A DNA stretch of 64,000 nucleotides from J054 sp965223095 (GTDB taxonomy: Bacteria; Pseudomonadota; Gammaproteobacteria; Steroidobacterales; GCA-2729495): contig OZ244979.1 in the NCBI GenBank assembly GCA_965223095.1, forward strand, positions 3,428,815-3,492,814. The letters run 5' to 3'. This document shows positions 1 through 9,604 of this stretch, piece after piece. The notes under the pieces were generated by a model. It ran no database searches and was not told where the DNA came from. It saw only the letters and a program-made list of their open reading frames with translations. Within the stretch, counting starts at the first letter, position 1. Each line of letters opens with the position of its first letter. A program made the position numbers and the translations under genes.

Positions 1-121
1 CAAAAATGACTTCCCACGAAAGCGCACCTAGGCAGCGATCCAGGGAATTCACCAGGGACTCCACATTGCCGATCTCATTGAAGGTCGGCACGATGACCGC
101 CAGCTCCGCACCGGATTGCAC
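1..121 (-). CDS. Family 2 glycosyltransferase, N-terminal fragment
   Basis: Only the first 40 codons are inside the window; the gene continues past the left edge. The peptide shows a GT-A glycosyltransferase start: a hydrophobic strand running into VIVPTFNE (residues 9-16) followed by NVESLV, as in dolichol-phosphate-mannose-synthase-like family 2 enzymes. A GTG at 119-121 is chosen as start because a strong Shine-Dalgarno (AAGGAAAGGGG) lies just upstream. The sugar and acceptor cannot be told from this piece. Confidence 0.75.
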   Translation of the reverse strand, partial: MQSGAELAVIVPTFNEIGNVESLVNSLDRCLGALSWEVIF

Positions 122-423
122 GTTTACCCCTTTCCTTGGTCCAAGCCACACTGACCGATCATCAGCGGACTTCCATTGAAATGCCTATGATGACACCATT
201 GATGACTATACAGACACGCGACCTACGATATTCGATCAACAACTGGACGCACAGATCACTAACATCCCCACCGGCCGAGAAGCGCAGCATTGCGATACTA
301 AGTAAATCGCGTATAGCATAGACAGCCATTTTAGGGCAGCCTATCGTTGCTATCGCCACTCTCGCTTGTACGCCTGGCGTGGATTGTGCGGCTGCAAATC
401 TAGATACGGTGGCCTATAACTTC
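122..423. other. Intergenic region between glycosyltransferase and crtZ
   Basis: About 300 bp between two divergent genes. Short open frames exist on both strands but have no codon bias or ribosome site. It must hold both promoters; no confident -35/-10 pair was recognised. Confidence 0.4.
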
Positions 424-900
424 ATGATTGAATTCTTACTCTTTATCGGTGCCTTTGTATTTATGGAGGGCGTTGCCTATACCACGCATAAATATGTTAT
501 GCATGGTTGGCTATGGTCGCTGCACAAATCGCATCATTCGCCGCGTGAAGGAACATTCGAAAAGAACGACTTATTCGTGTTCTATTTCGCACTACCCTCC
601 ATTCTATTCATATGGCTCGGCGTCAACTATTTGTCGCCGCTATTGTGGGTAGGCTTGGGCATGACTGCCTACGGCATCGCCTATTTTGCGTTTCACGACG
701 GCATTGTCCATCGCCGCCTACCCGTGCGTTACCACGGCAAGAATCCCTACATGCGGCGCATCATTCAGGCGCACTATGTGCATCACGCAACGCCCACGCG
801 TGAGGGTGCCGTGTCCTTTGGTTTTTTGTATACGCGCCCGGTGGCCGAGCTCGACGCGGAGCGACGGCGTCTGCTCGCACTCAACACAAATCAGGCTTAA
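424..900 (+). CDS. crtZ: Beta-carotene hydroxylase CrtZ
   Basis: Membrane di-iron hydroxylase that converts beta-carotene to zeaxanthin. The histidine clusters of the fatty-acid-hydroxylase superfamily are all present: HKYVMH (22-27), HKSHH (34-38), HDGIVH (91-96) and HYVHH (117-121), between hydrophobic segments. Length from this ATG is 158 residues, close to known CrtZ. The open frame extends upstream to a GTG at 379, but the extra 15 residues do not resemble CrtZ N-termini, so 424 is preferred. It converges on crtB, the two 3' ends overlapping by 20 bp. With crtY, crtI and crtB it predicts a zeaxanthin-type pigment. Confidence 0.93.
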   Translation: MIEFLLFIGAFVFMEGVAYTTHKYVMHGWLWSLHKSHHSPREGTFEKNDLFVFYFALPSILFIWLGVNYLSPLLWVGLGMTAYGIAYFAFHDGIVHRRLPVRYHGKNPYMRRIIQAHYVHHATPTREGAVSFGFLYTRPVAELDAERRRLLALNTNQA

Positions 901-1822
901 TCCAAAGATCCGCCGCACGGGGTGGTGCGACCCGCCGACGATGGATACCCACCGCCGCCAAGGCTGCCAACATGCCCCGAATTGACCAAAGGAACTTGCT
1001 GATGCCGGGTACAACGGCGCGCTGATCCCAAGCCCTCGCGCCCCGCTCCAAAATCAAGGAGCCGATGTCTCGATACACACCGCTGGCCGTACTCACCGCC
1101 CAAGCTGCGCGAAAGTCCAGAGCACGTATGCCTTGAGTCGCTGACAAGTAGTAGCGATCCGCCACGCCCAGCAAACGCTGGACCACTTGGTGCACCGCTT
1201 CTCGGTACTCGGGCTGACCGACCTTCTCAGGGCAAACGCCCGCCTCAAGCAACCAGTCTTGCGGAAGATAAACACGGCCATTGCGCGCATCATCCATGAC
1301 GTCTCGGGAAATATTTGTGAGCTGGAACGCGATACCCAAATCGGCCGCACGATTCAAAACGGCCGGCTCCTTCGCACCCATGACATAGGCCATCATGACG
1401 CCCACAACACCAGCCACATGATAGGAATACAACAGCGTGTCTTCGAGTTCTCGATATTGAAAATCAGCGACATCCATCGCAAACCCGTCGATCAGCTCAA
1501 GGGGATAACGCTGCGGGATTCGATGCTTATCGGCTACCTGCTGCAAACCGGCGAAACTACTGTCGGTCGTTGCAATGCCGCTCAACGCATCGACCGTTCT
1601 AGTTCTTAGGCTCTGCAGTCTTGCCCGGGATTCCTCAGGGGAGATATTTTCCTGGCCGAAACCCAATTCCTGTCCGTCAATTAAATCGTCACAATAGCGG
1701 CACCAGGCGTAGAGCAAATAGACGTCATCTCGGGTATCCGAATCGAATAGTCGCGCAGCAGCAGCAAAGCTCTTTGAGCCTTTGCGAATTATCTCCCGGC
1801 TTTTTGCCGCTGCGTCATTCAC
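881..1822 (-). CDS. crtB: Phytoene synthase CrtB
   Basis: Head-to-head condensation of two geranylgeranyl diphosphates to phytoene. The 313-residue protein carries both aspartate-rich motifs of squalene/phytoene synthases: YCDDLID near residue 45 and NISRDVMDDA near residue 170, plus RVYLPQDWL. Start is GTG at 1820-1822, sharing one base with the crtI stop (TAGTG), so translation is probably coupled; the nearby ATG is out of frame. It is the last gene of the leftward operon crtY-crtI-crtB. Confidence 0.95.
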   Translation of the reverse strand: MNDAAAKSREIIRKGSKSFAAAARLFDSDTRDDVYLLYAWCRYCDDLIDGQELGFGQENISPEESRARLQSLRTRTVDALSGIATTDSSFAGLQQVADKHRIPQRYPLELIDGFAMDVADFQYRELEDTLLYSYHVAGVVGVMMAYVMGAKEPAVLNRAADLGIAFQLTNISRDVMDDARNGRVYLPQDWLLEAGVCPEKVGQPEYREAVHQVVQRLLGVADRYYLSATQGIRALDFRAAWAVSTASGVYRDIGSLILERGARAWDQRAVVPGISKFLWSIRGMLAALAAVGIHRRRVAPPRAADLWIKPDLC

Positions 1823-3312
1823 TAACTAATCCCCAGGTCTTCCAGGAGCAATTTCGCTGTTGCCTTGGCCGAGTTAACCACACCCGGTACGCCGGCACCC
1901 GGATGGGTACCCGCACCGGTAAAGTACAAGCCCGCAATGCTGGCATCTCGATTGTGAACTCTAAAGTAAGCGCTTTGCGTGAGAATAGGTTGCAACGAAA
2001 AGGCAGCACCTTGGTAAGCGTTAAGTTCGGTCACGAAATCTTGCGGCGTTAACACGTGAGAGGTTACCAGATCGCCCCGTAAGCCAGGAATATACCGGTC
2101 CTCAACATAGGCCAGAACCCTGTCACGAAAAGCGTCCGCAGCCTGATCCCAATCGATCTGCGTCCGAGAAAAATTGGGTACCGGCGCGAGGGCATAGAAA
2201 CTACTGCAGCCAGGTGGCGCCAAGCTCGAATCGCTCACCGAAGGCGCATGGATGTATAGCGAAAAATCATCAGCTAAATGGCCGCGCACGAAAATATCAT
2301 CCAATAACTCGCGATAGCGCGGTCCAAAAAGAACCGTGTGATGGGCCAGCTCCGGATACTCCCGGCGCAAGCCAAAGTAAACCACAAACAAAGACATGGA
2401 GAATTTCTTGTGCGGCAGGCTGCGGCGAATACGCGCGACGCGGGACTCATCACGAAGCAAGCGCTCATAGGTGTGCACAACATCCGCGTTGCTAACCACA
2501 GCCTCAACCGGAATGCGCCGCCCGTCAGCTAAATTTACCGCCCGCACTCGAGCGCCCCGGGTCTCAATTCGGTCAACGGGGCAATTCAGCCGTAGTTCGC
2601 CACCGAGATCTTCGAACAGTTTAACCAGTGCGCGCACTAAGGCGCCCGTGCCCCCGCGCGGAAACAACACGCCCCAACGCCGCTCAAGGGCGTGTATGAG
2701 CGCGTAAATGGCGGAGGTATTGAACGGGTTACCCCCCACTAACAAGGTGTGGTAGCTCAATGCCTGGCGCAACTGTGGGTCTTGGATGTGGCGTGAAACC
2801 ATGCTGTAAACAGAACGGTAGCTTTGCAAGCTAGCCAGTTGTGGCGCGGCGCGAATCATGCTCCACCAGTTTAGAAATGGCTCGGCAGCGAGTTTCTGAT
2901 AACCCTCTTCAAACACCGCCTCGGAGTACTTTAAAAAACGCGCGTAGCCCTGCACGTCGGCAGGATTGCGCGCCGCAATCTGTGCATTCATGCGCTGCAA
3001 GTCAGCGGTGTAGTCCAAGGTAAATCCGTCTTCCCAGGAGAGTCGGTACATGGGATCGAGCTGGACCAGCTCAATGTAGTCGTCCATGGAACGGCCAGCC
3101 AAGTCATACAGTTCCGCCAAACAGGTAGGCGCCGTAATGACCGTGGGACCTGCATCAAAGGTGAAACCATCCTGCTCGTACACATAGGCTCTGCCGCCTG
3201 GGCGATCGCGCTGTTCAAGAAGGACGGTCGGCACACCTGCTGCCTGGGAGCGTATCGCCGCCGCCAGGCCACCAAAACCAGCACCGATGACAGCGACTCG
3301 CGGTGAACTCAT
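1822..3312 (-). CDS. crtI: Phytoene desaturase CrtI
   Basis: FAD-dependent desaturase/isomerase taking phytoene to lycopene. The 496-residue protein starts with a Rossmann dinucleotide site (VIGAGFGGLAAAI, residues 8-20) and ends with the CrtI-type FAD signature FTGAGTHPGAGVPGVV. Length is normal for bacterial CrtI. Its start overlaps the crtY stop by 4 bp and its stop abuts the crtB start, giving a tight three-gene operon. Confidence 0.95.
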   Translation of the reverse strand: MSSPRVAVIGAGFGGLAAAIRSQAAGVPTVLLEQRDRPGGRAYVYEQDGFTFDAGPTVITAPTCLAELYDLAGRSMDDYIELVQLDPMYRLSWEDGFTLDYTADLQRMNAQIAARNPADVQGYARFLKYSEAVFEEGYQKLAAEPFLNWWSMIRAAPQLASLQSYRSVYSMVSRHIQDPQLRQALSYHTLLVGGNPFNTSAIYALIHALERRWGVLFPRGGTGALVRALVKLFEDLGGELRLNCPVDRIETRGARVRAVNLADGRRIPVEAVVSNADVVHTYERLLRDESRVARIRRSLPHKKFSMSLFVVYFGLRREYPELAHHTVLFGPRYRELLDDIFVRGHLADDFSLYIHAPSVSDSSLAPPGCSSFYALAPVPNFSRTQIDWDQAADAFRDRVLAYVEDRYIPGLRGDLVTSHVLTPQDFVTELNAYQGAAFSLQPILTQSAYFRVHNRDASIAGLYFTGAGTHPGAGVPGVVNSAKATAKLLLEDLGIS

Positions 3313-4490
3313 GAAGAATCGCCCCGGTATGGCGACGACGCGGACTCACGCAAGGGTGCGACTAGACTCGCGAGGGCCTGGGTCACGGACACCGGCGGCC
3401 GGCCCGACAGAATCCGCAGCTTGTCCGCCATTCGAAGCCTGCCCGCATAAAACCGATTCACTAAATCCAACGGCAAACGATAGAAATGTTCAAGAATGCG
3501 ATAGCGTTCTGCGGGTGCGCCAGCTAGAAACAACATGCGATTTAGAATTCGGTAGTAGCGCCCGCGTCGCCATAGTCTCAGGCTGCGAGCACGCACCAGT
3601 GGCGCGATGACCTCACTGGTCAAACGTCGCCTGACAGCCAAGACATCAGCCAGACGAACCGCTTCAGGCAAAGAGTAGCTCGTGGTGTAGTGAAAAAGGC
3701 CGGCGCGCACACCGGCGCGGGGAACATCCGGCGCGTCCCGCCAAAAGGCTTCCAGATCGCCACCGAGCACCACCGGCAAAGCACCGACCTCTTCCCTCAG
3801 GACACCTGCGACCTGCCATCCCCGGGACTCCGCGTAGGCGCGAATCGCCTGGCGCATGGGCTCTTTATCTAAATCCGGCGTATCACTGTATCGGGTGTCC
3901 TCAATCAATAGGCATGTCGGTTCTAGCGGCAAGGTATACATGAATCGAAAGCCATCAAGCTGCTCAACCGTCGCATCCATCAAAATCGGCGCGGCCAAAC
4001 CAGAGGGCTTCGTCAGCCGCACGACCAAGCCAAGGAATTTTTGAAAACGTACATCCAGACTGCCGCCGGGTGGGCCACCGCGACCGTCGATAACACCGGC
4101 CGCACTTATGCTGGTACCGTCGGCCAGCATCACACCATTGGGCCGAACTTCAGTCACGGTGGTATCCGTCATCACCGACTCACCCAGTAGTGAGGAGATG
4201 CGCTGATGGATTTGCTCGGAATAAATACTGTGATAACTACCCTCTAGCAGTCGACGGCGCGCAGGAAAGATGACCTCGTGCCGGGGCCAGCTAGACCCAA
4301 TCAGCGGCCGCACCCAGGCCCTTTGAGACACGGACAAATCTGAACCGTGAAACGACCAGGTGTGGTTGCCGCCCAAATGCGGGCCCTGTTCAATGAGAAG
4401 CAGCCGCAAGTCCGGCCGTTCGCAATGCAATCGATAAGCGATCAGGCAATTGGCCAAACCGCCACCGACCAGAATCAGATCAGGAGTCAC
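3309..4490 (-). CDS. crtY: Lycopene beta-cyclase CrtY
   Basis: Cyclises both ends of lycopene to beta-carotene. The 393-residue protein has the N-terminal dinucleotide motif LVGGGLANCLIAYRL and later HTWSFH, FMYTLPLEP and LLIEDTRYSD segments characteristic of CrtY rather than of CrtL. GTG start at 4488-4490; first gene of crtY-crtI-crtB. No GGPP synthase (crtE) is adjacent, so the precursor enzyme must lie elsewhere or be the general isoprenoid one. Confidence 0.93.
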   Translation of the reverse strand: MTPDLILVGGGLANCLIAYRLHCERPDLRLLLIEQGPHLGGNHTWSFHGSDLSVSQRAWVRPLIGSSWPRHEVIFPARRRLLEGSYHSIYSEQIHQRISSLLGESVMTDTTVTEVRPNGVMLADGTSISAAGVIDGRGGPPGGSLDVRFQKFLGLVVRLTKPSGLAAPILMDATVEQLDGFRFMYTLPLEPTCLLIEDTRYSDTPDLDKEPMRQAIRAYAESRGWQVAGVLREEVGALPVVLGGDLEAFWRDAPDVPRAGVRAGLFHYTTSYSLPEAVRLADVLAVRRRLTSEVIAPLVRARSLRLWRRGRYYRILNRMLFLAGAPAERYRILEHFYRLPLDLVNRFYAGRLRMADKLRILSGRPPVSVTQALASLVAPLRESASSPYRGDSS

Positions 4491-4559
4491 TCAGACATTT
4501 CGCCGGCATGGCAGTTTTGGATTGCCGGCGAGACGAGCTGATGCACGGCGCAATCCGTC

Positions 4560-4943
4560 CTAGGGCATTTGCAGCTTGCCGCCGGGCGGCACGCCGCCAC
4601 CGGCCGCATCAGGCACGATGATTGAGGAAGCTTGTTCACGCCGCATTTCTTCCAACCGCTGCATGGCCTCTTCTACGGCGCCGTTGGCGCCATCGGCGAA
4701 ACCATTGGCCGCATCGGCCAGGCTCTTAGCCGGAATTTCAAAGCTCAATGGCAACGGTCCCGCCTGCGTCATTAGTTGCGTCTGACCGACGTAAAGCGTC
4801 TCCCGCGATGAGTCTGCTTCGCCATTCCCATCAATAGGCGTCAGCCGCTGAATGGTCCCAACCCGGCGATCAGTGAACATTTCTTCCCGGTACAAACCCT
4901 CGGCATCCATCTTGATGTCAATTTCGCGCTCTGACTGAGCCAT
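4560..4943 (-). CDS. Conserved small cytoplasmic protein of unknown function
   Basis: 127 residues, no signal peptide or membrane segment. The N-terminal half is charged (EREIDIKMDAEGLYREEMFTD is the visible opening, shown only in part here) and predicted mixed alpha/beta; the middle is an Ala-rich helix (about residues 72-105); the tail is Gly/Pro-rich. Start ATG at 4941-4943 with GGAT-type weak ribosome site. It lies 70 bp upstream of crtY in the same direction but its content suggests no carotenoid role. Not recognised. Confidence 0.6.
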   Translation of the reverse strand: MAQSEREIDIKMDAEGLYREEMFTDRRVGTIQRLTPIDGNGEADSSRETLYVGQTQLMTQAGPLPLSFEIPAKSLADAANGFADGANGAVEEAMQRLEEMRREQASSIIVPDAAGGGVPPGGKLQMP

Positions 4944-5065
4944 GGAATCGATCCTTATTCATGTTGTTCAAACCACTAGGGTAACAGCCCGTGCGGGCTG
5001 CTGCCGAGCAAATAGGCAGACGACAGAGCAGTGTTACACTCCCGCTCCCCCGCCGGCCAGAGCCT

Positions 5066-6061
5066 ATGTCCAACGCCGATTCAAGTCTCGCCTATCAAGA
5101 CCTCAAGCCAAATGAAATCCTGGCGGCCGTCGAAAGTGTTGGCCTGCGCTGCGATGGGCGCCTGCTGGCGCTCAACAGCTATGAAAACCGGGTGTACCGC
5201 GTCGGCTTGGACGATGCGGCGCCCGTGGTCGCCAAGTTCTACCGGCCCGGCCGCTGGAGTGATGATGCAATCCTGGAGGAACATGCATTCTCCGAGGAAT
5301 TGGCGGCCGCGGACATTCCCGTGGTCGCACCGATGATCCACGACCGGCAAACCCTGCACCATCGCGACGCATTCCGCTTCGCAGTCTACCCCTGCCATGG
5401 GGGTCATCCGCCGGCCCTGGATCGGCTCGATTTATTGCGTCAGTTAGGCAGGCTGGTCGCAAGGATTCATCAACGCGGCGAAATTCACGCCTTTGACGCC
5501 AGGCCCAGTATTGATTTAGAAAGCTATGGCCGTGATTCGCGGGCCTTTCTTCTCGACAATCATTTTATTCCAGCAGATCTCGAACCCGCTTATCTCAGCA
5601 TTTGCGAGGATCTGTTTGTCGCCGTTGGAGCCTGTTTCGAAAGGGCCGACGACCCCTACTACCTGCGCGTGCACGGCGATTTTCATCCCAGTAACGTGCT
5701 GGTGCAGGCAGACCGAGTGCATATAGTTGATCTGGATGACGCGCGCATGGGACCGGCTGTTCAGGATCTTTGGATGTTGCTGTCGGGTGATCGCCACGAG
5801 CAAACGCCGCAGCTGGCAGAAGTTCTCGAAGGTTACCTCGAGTTTGGGGATTTTGATGCGCGGGAATTGCACCTGATTGAAGCCATGCGCAGCCTACGAA
5901 TTATGCACTATGCCGCGTGGATCGCGCGGCGTTGGGCGGATCCCGCTTTTCAAATCGCCTTTCCCTGGTTCAACACCCAGCGCTATTGGGATGAGCATAT
6001 TCTTGCCTTGCGCGAGCAAGTGGCATTAATGGCCGAGCCACCGCTGGCTTGGCGGGGATAA
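5066..6061 (+). CDS. srkA: Stress response kinase A (YihE/SrkA-type)
   Basis: Aminoglycoside-phosphotransferase-fold Ser/Thr kinase of the SrkA family, which protects stressed cells. Visible features are the N-terminal NSYENRVYRVG strand, the ATP-lysine strand VVAKFYRPGRW, the catalytic loop VHGDFHPSNVL and the metal-binding IVDLDDARMGP. From the ATG at 5066 it has 331 residues, nearly the E. coli length (328); the frame is open back to 4991 but the extra 25 residues are not family-like. Confidence 0.88.
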   Translation: MSNADSSLAYQDLKPNEILAAVESVGLRCDGRLLALNSYENRVYRVGLDDAAPVVAKFYRPGRWSDDAILEEHAFSEELAAADIPVVAPMIHDRQTLHHRDAFRFAVYPCHGGHPPALDRLDLLRQLGRLVARIHQRGEIHAFDARPSIDLESYGRDSRAFLLDNHFIPADLEPAYLSICEDLFVAVGACFERADDPYYLRVHGDFHPSNVLVQADRVHIVDLDDARMGPAVQDLWMLLSGDRHEQTPQLAEVLEGYLEFGDFDARELHLIEAMRSLRIMHYAAWIARRWADPAFQIAFPWFNTQRYWDEHILALREQVALMAEPPLAWRG

Positions 6062-6068
6062 GTTCGGC

Positions 6069-6980
6069 ATGACACATCGGTTCCTCAAAGCGCTGAGCAT
6101 GGTCACGTACTGCGTGGACGATATGGATTCGTCGCGCGATACCTGGGTCAATTACCTCGGCTATCGCGTCGTCGATTCGGGTCATATCGACTCAAAACTA
6201 GCGGCAGCTTGGAACGCACCCGCGGCAGCCGGTTCGCGCTACTGCTTACTAGCGCCGGAGAGTGACGAGCCTGTCTATATCCGCTATATCGAAACCGGTG
6301 AACGCTACGGTTACGAATCGCCAGCCACCCAGGGCTGGACGGCCACCGAACTGCTGGTCGAAAACCCCGATGAGCTGGCGCGGTCTCTACGTGGCTCGCC
6401 TTTGCAGATATTGGCCGGCCCGGGTGATTTATTTCCCGGTCCTAAATCACCCCGCGCCATGCAAACCATCGGACCCTGTGGAGAACTGCTGTACTTCACA
6501 CGTATATTGCCCGGCGGCAGCCGCTACGGCATGAAGCAAGCCCGCTCGCCGGTGGACCGGCCGTTCATCGTCACCATTTGCGGTGATGCCATGGCGGCGA
6601 TGAGCGGTTTCTACGGCGATGCACTGGGGCTGCGCGTGATGCCCCCCTTGTCATTTATCAACGGCATTCTCGCTCATAGCTGCGGCGCGCCGGCCGACAC
6701 GGTCTTTCCAACGGCCATATCGCCGCTTCCAGGACGGCGTTTTTTGATCGAAATGGATGAATGCCCACCGGAATTGCCGCCACGTCCCAAACGTCGCGAC
6801 CAGCTTGTACCCGGCATGTCCATGGTGTCGTTTAGTGTTGAACACTTGGATACCTTGGTTGATAGGATCGCCACCCCGCCGCGTCGCATCGAGAATTTTC
6901 CATACTCAGGTAATAGAGTGACCAGCATATCCGGCGGCGCGAATGAACGTTTAGAACTCATCGAGAACCACCAGCCATGA
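6069..6980 (+). CDS. VOC-family protein (two-domain glyoxalase/dioxygenase fold)
   Basis: 303 residues with two vicinal-oxygen-chelate repeats, the first opening with LSMVTYCVDDMDSS and the second with VSFSVEHLDTLVDRIA near the C-terminus; a middle unit begins PFIVTICGDAMAAMSGFYGDALGLRV. Such proteins are metal-dependent dioxygenases, isomerases or lyases; the substrate is not readable. Its stop overlaps the next gene's start by 4 bp (ATGA), so it is co-expressed with the 2-hydroxyacid dehydrogenase and may act on a related alpha-keto or hydroxy acid (inference). Confidence 0.75.
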   Translation: MTHRFLKALSMVTYCVDDMDSSRDTWVNYLGYRVVDSGHIDSKLAAAWNAPAAAGSRYCLLAPESDEPVYIRYIETGERYGYESPATQGWTATELLVENPDELARSLRGSPLQILAGPGDLFPGPKSPRAMQTIGPCGELLYFTRILPGGSRYGMKQARSPVDRPFIVTICGDAMAAMSGFYGDALGLRVMPPLSFINGILAHSCGAPADTVFPTAISPLPGRRFLIEMDECPPELPPRPKRRDQLVPGMSMVSFSVEHLDTLVDRIATPPRRIENFPYSGNRVTSISGGANERLELIENHQP

Positions 6981-8062
6981 TGAAATACTGTGTGCTACTG
7001 CTGCTCATCTCCGCGCCTATTGCCGCGCAACCGGTGCAACTGGCCGAACAACTAGGACTGCGCGAAAGCACGATCGAGATGCGCGATCGCGAAAATTGGT
7101 CCAGTCGCGGGCCGTTTGTCGTACGCGTCGATTCCCCCACGAGACTCATGGAGTTGCGAGAGGTTTCCGGCGACGCAAAGTTGATTGGCGTACGCTCCGC
7201 CGAAGAGGCCCTGCAATTCATGGACAATGCACACGGTCTAATCGGATTCTGTAACGCGGAGCTACTCGCGGCCGCGCTCAAACTGCGCTGGATACAACTC
7301 TATTCAGCCGGGGTTGAACATTGCGTCGCCATCCCCGCGGTCAAGCACCGCAATCTACTGGTAACGAATATGCAACGCGTATCCGGCCCACAAATTTCCG
7401 AACATGTCATGGCCATGATCCTGGCGCTGAGCCGCGGCCTACCGGCCTTCCAAGCCGCACAGGCAGAGGGTCGCTGGGCACCGCCGGCTTTGGGACAATC
7501 GACCAGTTGGGAGCTGACGGGCAAGACCTTGCTCCTCGTCGGGCTGGGCGGCATTGGTACCGAGGTTGCGCGGCGGGCGGATGTCTTTGGCCTGCGGATC
7601 AACGCCGTGCGAGCCAGTGGCCGTCCCGGACCTGAGTTTGTCGATCGCGTGGCCGGCCCTGAAAAACTATTGGAGCTGGCCGGCGAAGCTGACATCGTTG
7701 TTAATAGCACGCCCTTGACAAGCAGCACGCGAGATTTGTTTGACGCTGAATTTTTCTCGCGCATGCGTGACTCGGCTTACTTCATTAACGTGGGGCGCGG
7801 AAAAAGTGTCAATACCGACGCCTTGGTAGATGCCCTGAGCAGCGGAAAAATTGCCGGCGCGGGGCTGGATGTCACCGACCCGGAACCCCTGCCCGCCAAT
7901 CACCCCCTGTGGACTTTGCCAAACGTGATCATTACACCCCATGTGGCCGCCGGCTCTGATCAAATGCTGGAGCGCTTGTTCAGCGTCGTCAAAGAAAACC
8001 TGCGCCGCTATGTCGCCGGTGATGCCTTGCTATCTGAAGTAGATCTGGACAAGGGCTACTAG
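6977..8062 (+). CDS. D-2-hydroxyacid dehydrogenase with an N-terminal signal peptide
   Basis: NAD(P)-dependent D-isomer 2-hydroxyacid dehydrogenase, 361 residues. The nucleotide site is LVGLGGIGTEVA (about 185-196) and the catalytic triad is visible: Arg in NVGRGKSVN, Glu in DPEPLP, His in ITPHVAA. Unusually the protein begins with a textbook Sec signal (MMKYCVLLLLISAPIAAQ), which would export an NAD-using enzyme. Translationally coupled to the VOC gene. The signal could also be a membrane anchor or an annotation-level mis-start, but no other start restores a normal N-terminus without loss of the first domain. Confidence 0.85.
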   Translation: MMKYCVLLLLISAPIAAQPVQLAEQLGLRESTIEMRDRENWSSRGPFVVRVDSPTRLMELREVSGDAKLIGVRSAEEALQFMDNAHGLIGFCNAELLAAALKLRWIQLYSAGVEHCVAIPAVKHRNLLVTNMQRVSGPQISEHVMAMILALSRGLPAFQAAQAEGRWAPPALGQSTSWELTGKTLLLVGLGGIGTEVARRADVFGLRINAVRASGRPGPEFVDRVAGPEKLLELAGEADIVVNSTPLTSSTRDLFDAEFFSRMRDSAYFINVGRGKSVNTDALVDALSSGKIAGAGLDVTDPEPLPANHPLWTLPNVIITPHVAAGSDQMLERLFSVVKENLRRYVAGDALLSEVDLDKGY

Positions 8063-8235
8063 GACGAGCGAACCCATCACCGAAACTGGATACCTGCGGG
8101 AAATGCAACTTCGCTGCCACGCGAACTTGGAATTTCACCAATACTTGAGAATAAGGCTCGCATCAACGATTGCCGAGGTGACAGCCGCTAATTCGCCGAG
8201 TTTCATAGTTGCGGTTCTTCGCAGCCCTTGGCCGA

Positions 8236-8832
8236 TTACGATGAATCCCGCCGCCAAACCAACAATTGATTGTTCGCCGGCATGGGATGATCCGCCAGTA
8301 ATCTGAATCCAGCATCTGCGGCCAAGTCGTTCACGCCTTCGAAATCGCGAATGCCGCTTAGTGGATCACGAGCTTGCAGGGAAAGATCAAACTGCCGATT
8401 GCTCTTTGAGGTGTAGCTGCCCGCGTAACGAAACGGCCCGTACACGCAGAGTACACCGCTGGGTAACACGGCCGGTAGTCCGGCAAAGAAAGCCATGACA
8501 GACTGCCAAGCCATAATGTGCAAGGAATTGGCAGTAAACACGCCGTCAAAGCCTAAGCTCGGCCACTGCGCATCGCGCACATCCAAACGCAGCGGCGGCG
8601 GACAGTTTTCTAGATCGGCCGCCGCGATCCGTATCCCGAGATCCGGCAAATTATCCGCCCGATCCGAGGCCTGCCAGCGAAGATGAGGCATGCTGCGGGC
8701 GAAATACGTGGCATGTTGACCCGTACCGCTGCCAATTTCCAAGACGTGATGCACCTCACGGAATGATTCCCGTAACAGCTTGAGTATCGGCTCTCTGTTT
8801 CGTTCGCAGGCATGTGAATAAGACAGACTCAT
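8236..8832 (-). CDS. DUF938 SAM-dependent methyltransferase
   Basis: 198 residues. Class I methyltransferase motif I is VLEIGSGTGQHA (about 30-41), with the DUF938 hallmarks SHACERNREPIL at the N-terminus and NSLHIMAW and GPFRYAGSYTS in the middle. Full length for the family; substrate unknown. Stands alone on the minus strand; the 173 bp between it and the dehydrogenase stop hold nothing recognisable. Confidence 0.85.
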   Translation of the reverse strand: MSLSYSHACERNREPILKLLRESFREVHHVLEIGSGTGQHATYFARSMPHLRWQASDRADNLPDLGIRIAAADLENCPPPLRLDVRDAQWPSLGFDGVFTANSLHIMAWQSVMAFFAGLPAVLPSGVLCVYGPFRYAGSYTSKSNRQFDLSLQARDPLSGIRDFEGVNDLAADAGFRLLADHPMPANNQLLVWRRDSS

Positions 8833-8986
8833 CGGATTTCGGGCAGACCTCTGCTTGGATCCAAATTGAACAACGCATCACGGCGATTAGATAAGGATAA
8901 CGCCCTTGTGGCGACACAGGAGCTTATCCAAATGACAAAACTGATTCTAATCGATCGATCAATGACCACCTGGGAGCGATGCAGCC

Positions 8987-9355
8987 ATGACAAAAAAATC
9001 CGCGGACTTATCTGATCCGAGTCTAATGCAATTCTTGAAAATGCTCGTCGATGATGAGAGCTTAGACGACGAACATGAGAAACTTGCGCGCAAGGCCATC
9101 GACAATGGTTTGGCCGGGCTTGCAACATCAGAACGAGAAATTTTGGACACGGAAATCGTCGCGCCCTACGTGAGCTGCTGTGAGGCTTGCAGTAGCATGC
9201 CGTCCTGGCAACACATGTTGCATGTGTACGACACTGGCCTTTGTAATACCTGCTTTGACAAACTTGCCGGCATCAATATTCCTGACGTCCGCCCAAACTG
9301 GATGCCCTTGATCGCTAATCCGGTGGACGAAGATGAGCTCGCGATCCCCGCTTAA
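8987..9355 (+). CDS. Hypothetical protein with a paired-cysteine zinc-finger-like motif
   Basis: 122 residues, acidic helical N-terminal half (about 1-60) then a CxxC...CxxC arrangement (CEACSS near residue 65 and CNTC near residue 88) that could bind zinc. A GGGAGCG ribosome-site-like stretch lies 13 bp before the ATG. No family recognised. Confidence 0.55.
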   Translation: MTKKSADLSDPSLMQFLKMLVDDESLDDEHEKLARKAIDNGLAGLATSEREILDTEIVAPYVSCCEACSSMPSWQHMLHVYDTGLCNTCFDKLAGINIPDVRPNWMPLIANPVDEDELAIPA

Positions 9356-9604
9356 CCCGGGCTAGTCCTTTCGCGGCGATTGCAGACCAATTGATGCCGC
9401 CCGTCTGGAATCCCGTCAAGTTCAGTCCGCTTGACAAAGGATGGCGAATACTCGTCGCTGGCATGAGCGCTTGAAGATCGGCGGCGGTAGTTTGGAAAAT
9501 TGTCCGGACCTGCGTTGCCCCACCGTATAAGCTGCAGGTACGGCCACTACCATCCTGACGCGTTTACTGCCATTCTGGGAGCGTTCTTTTCCAGACCGAA
9601 CCAA

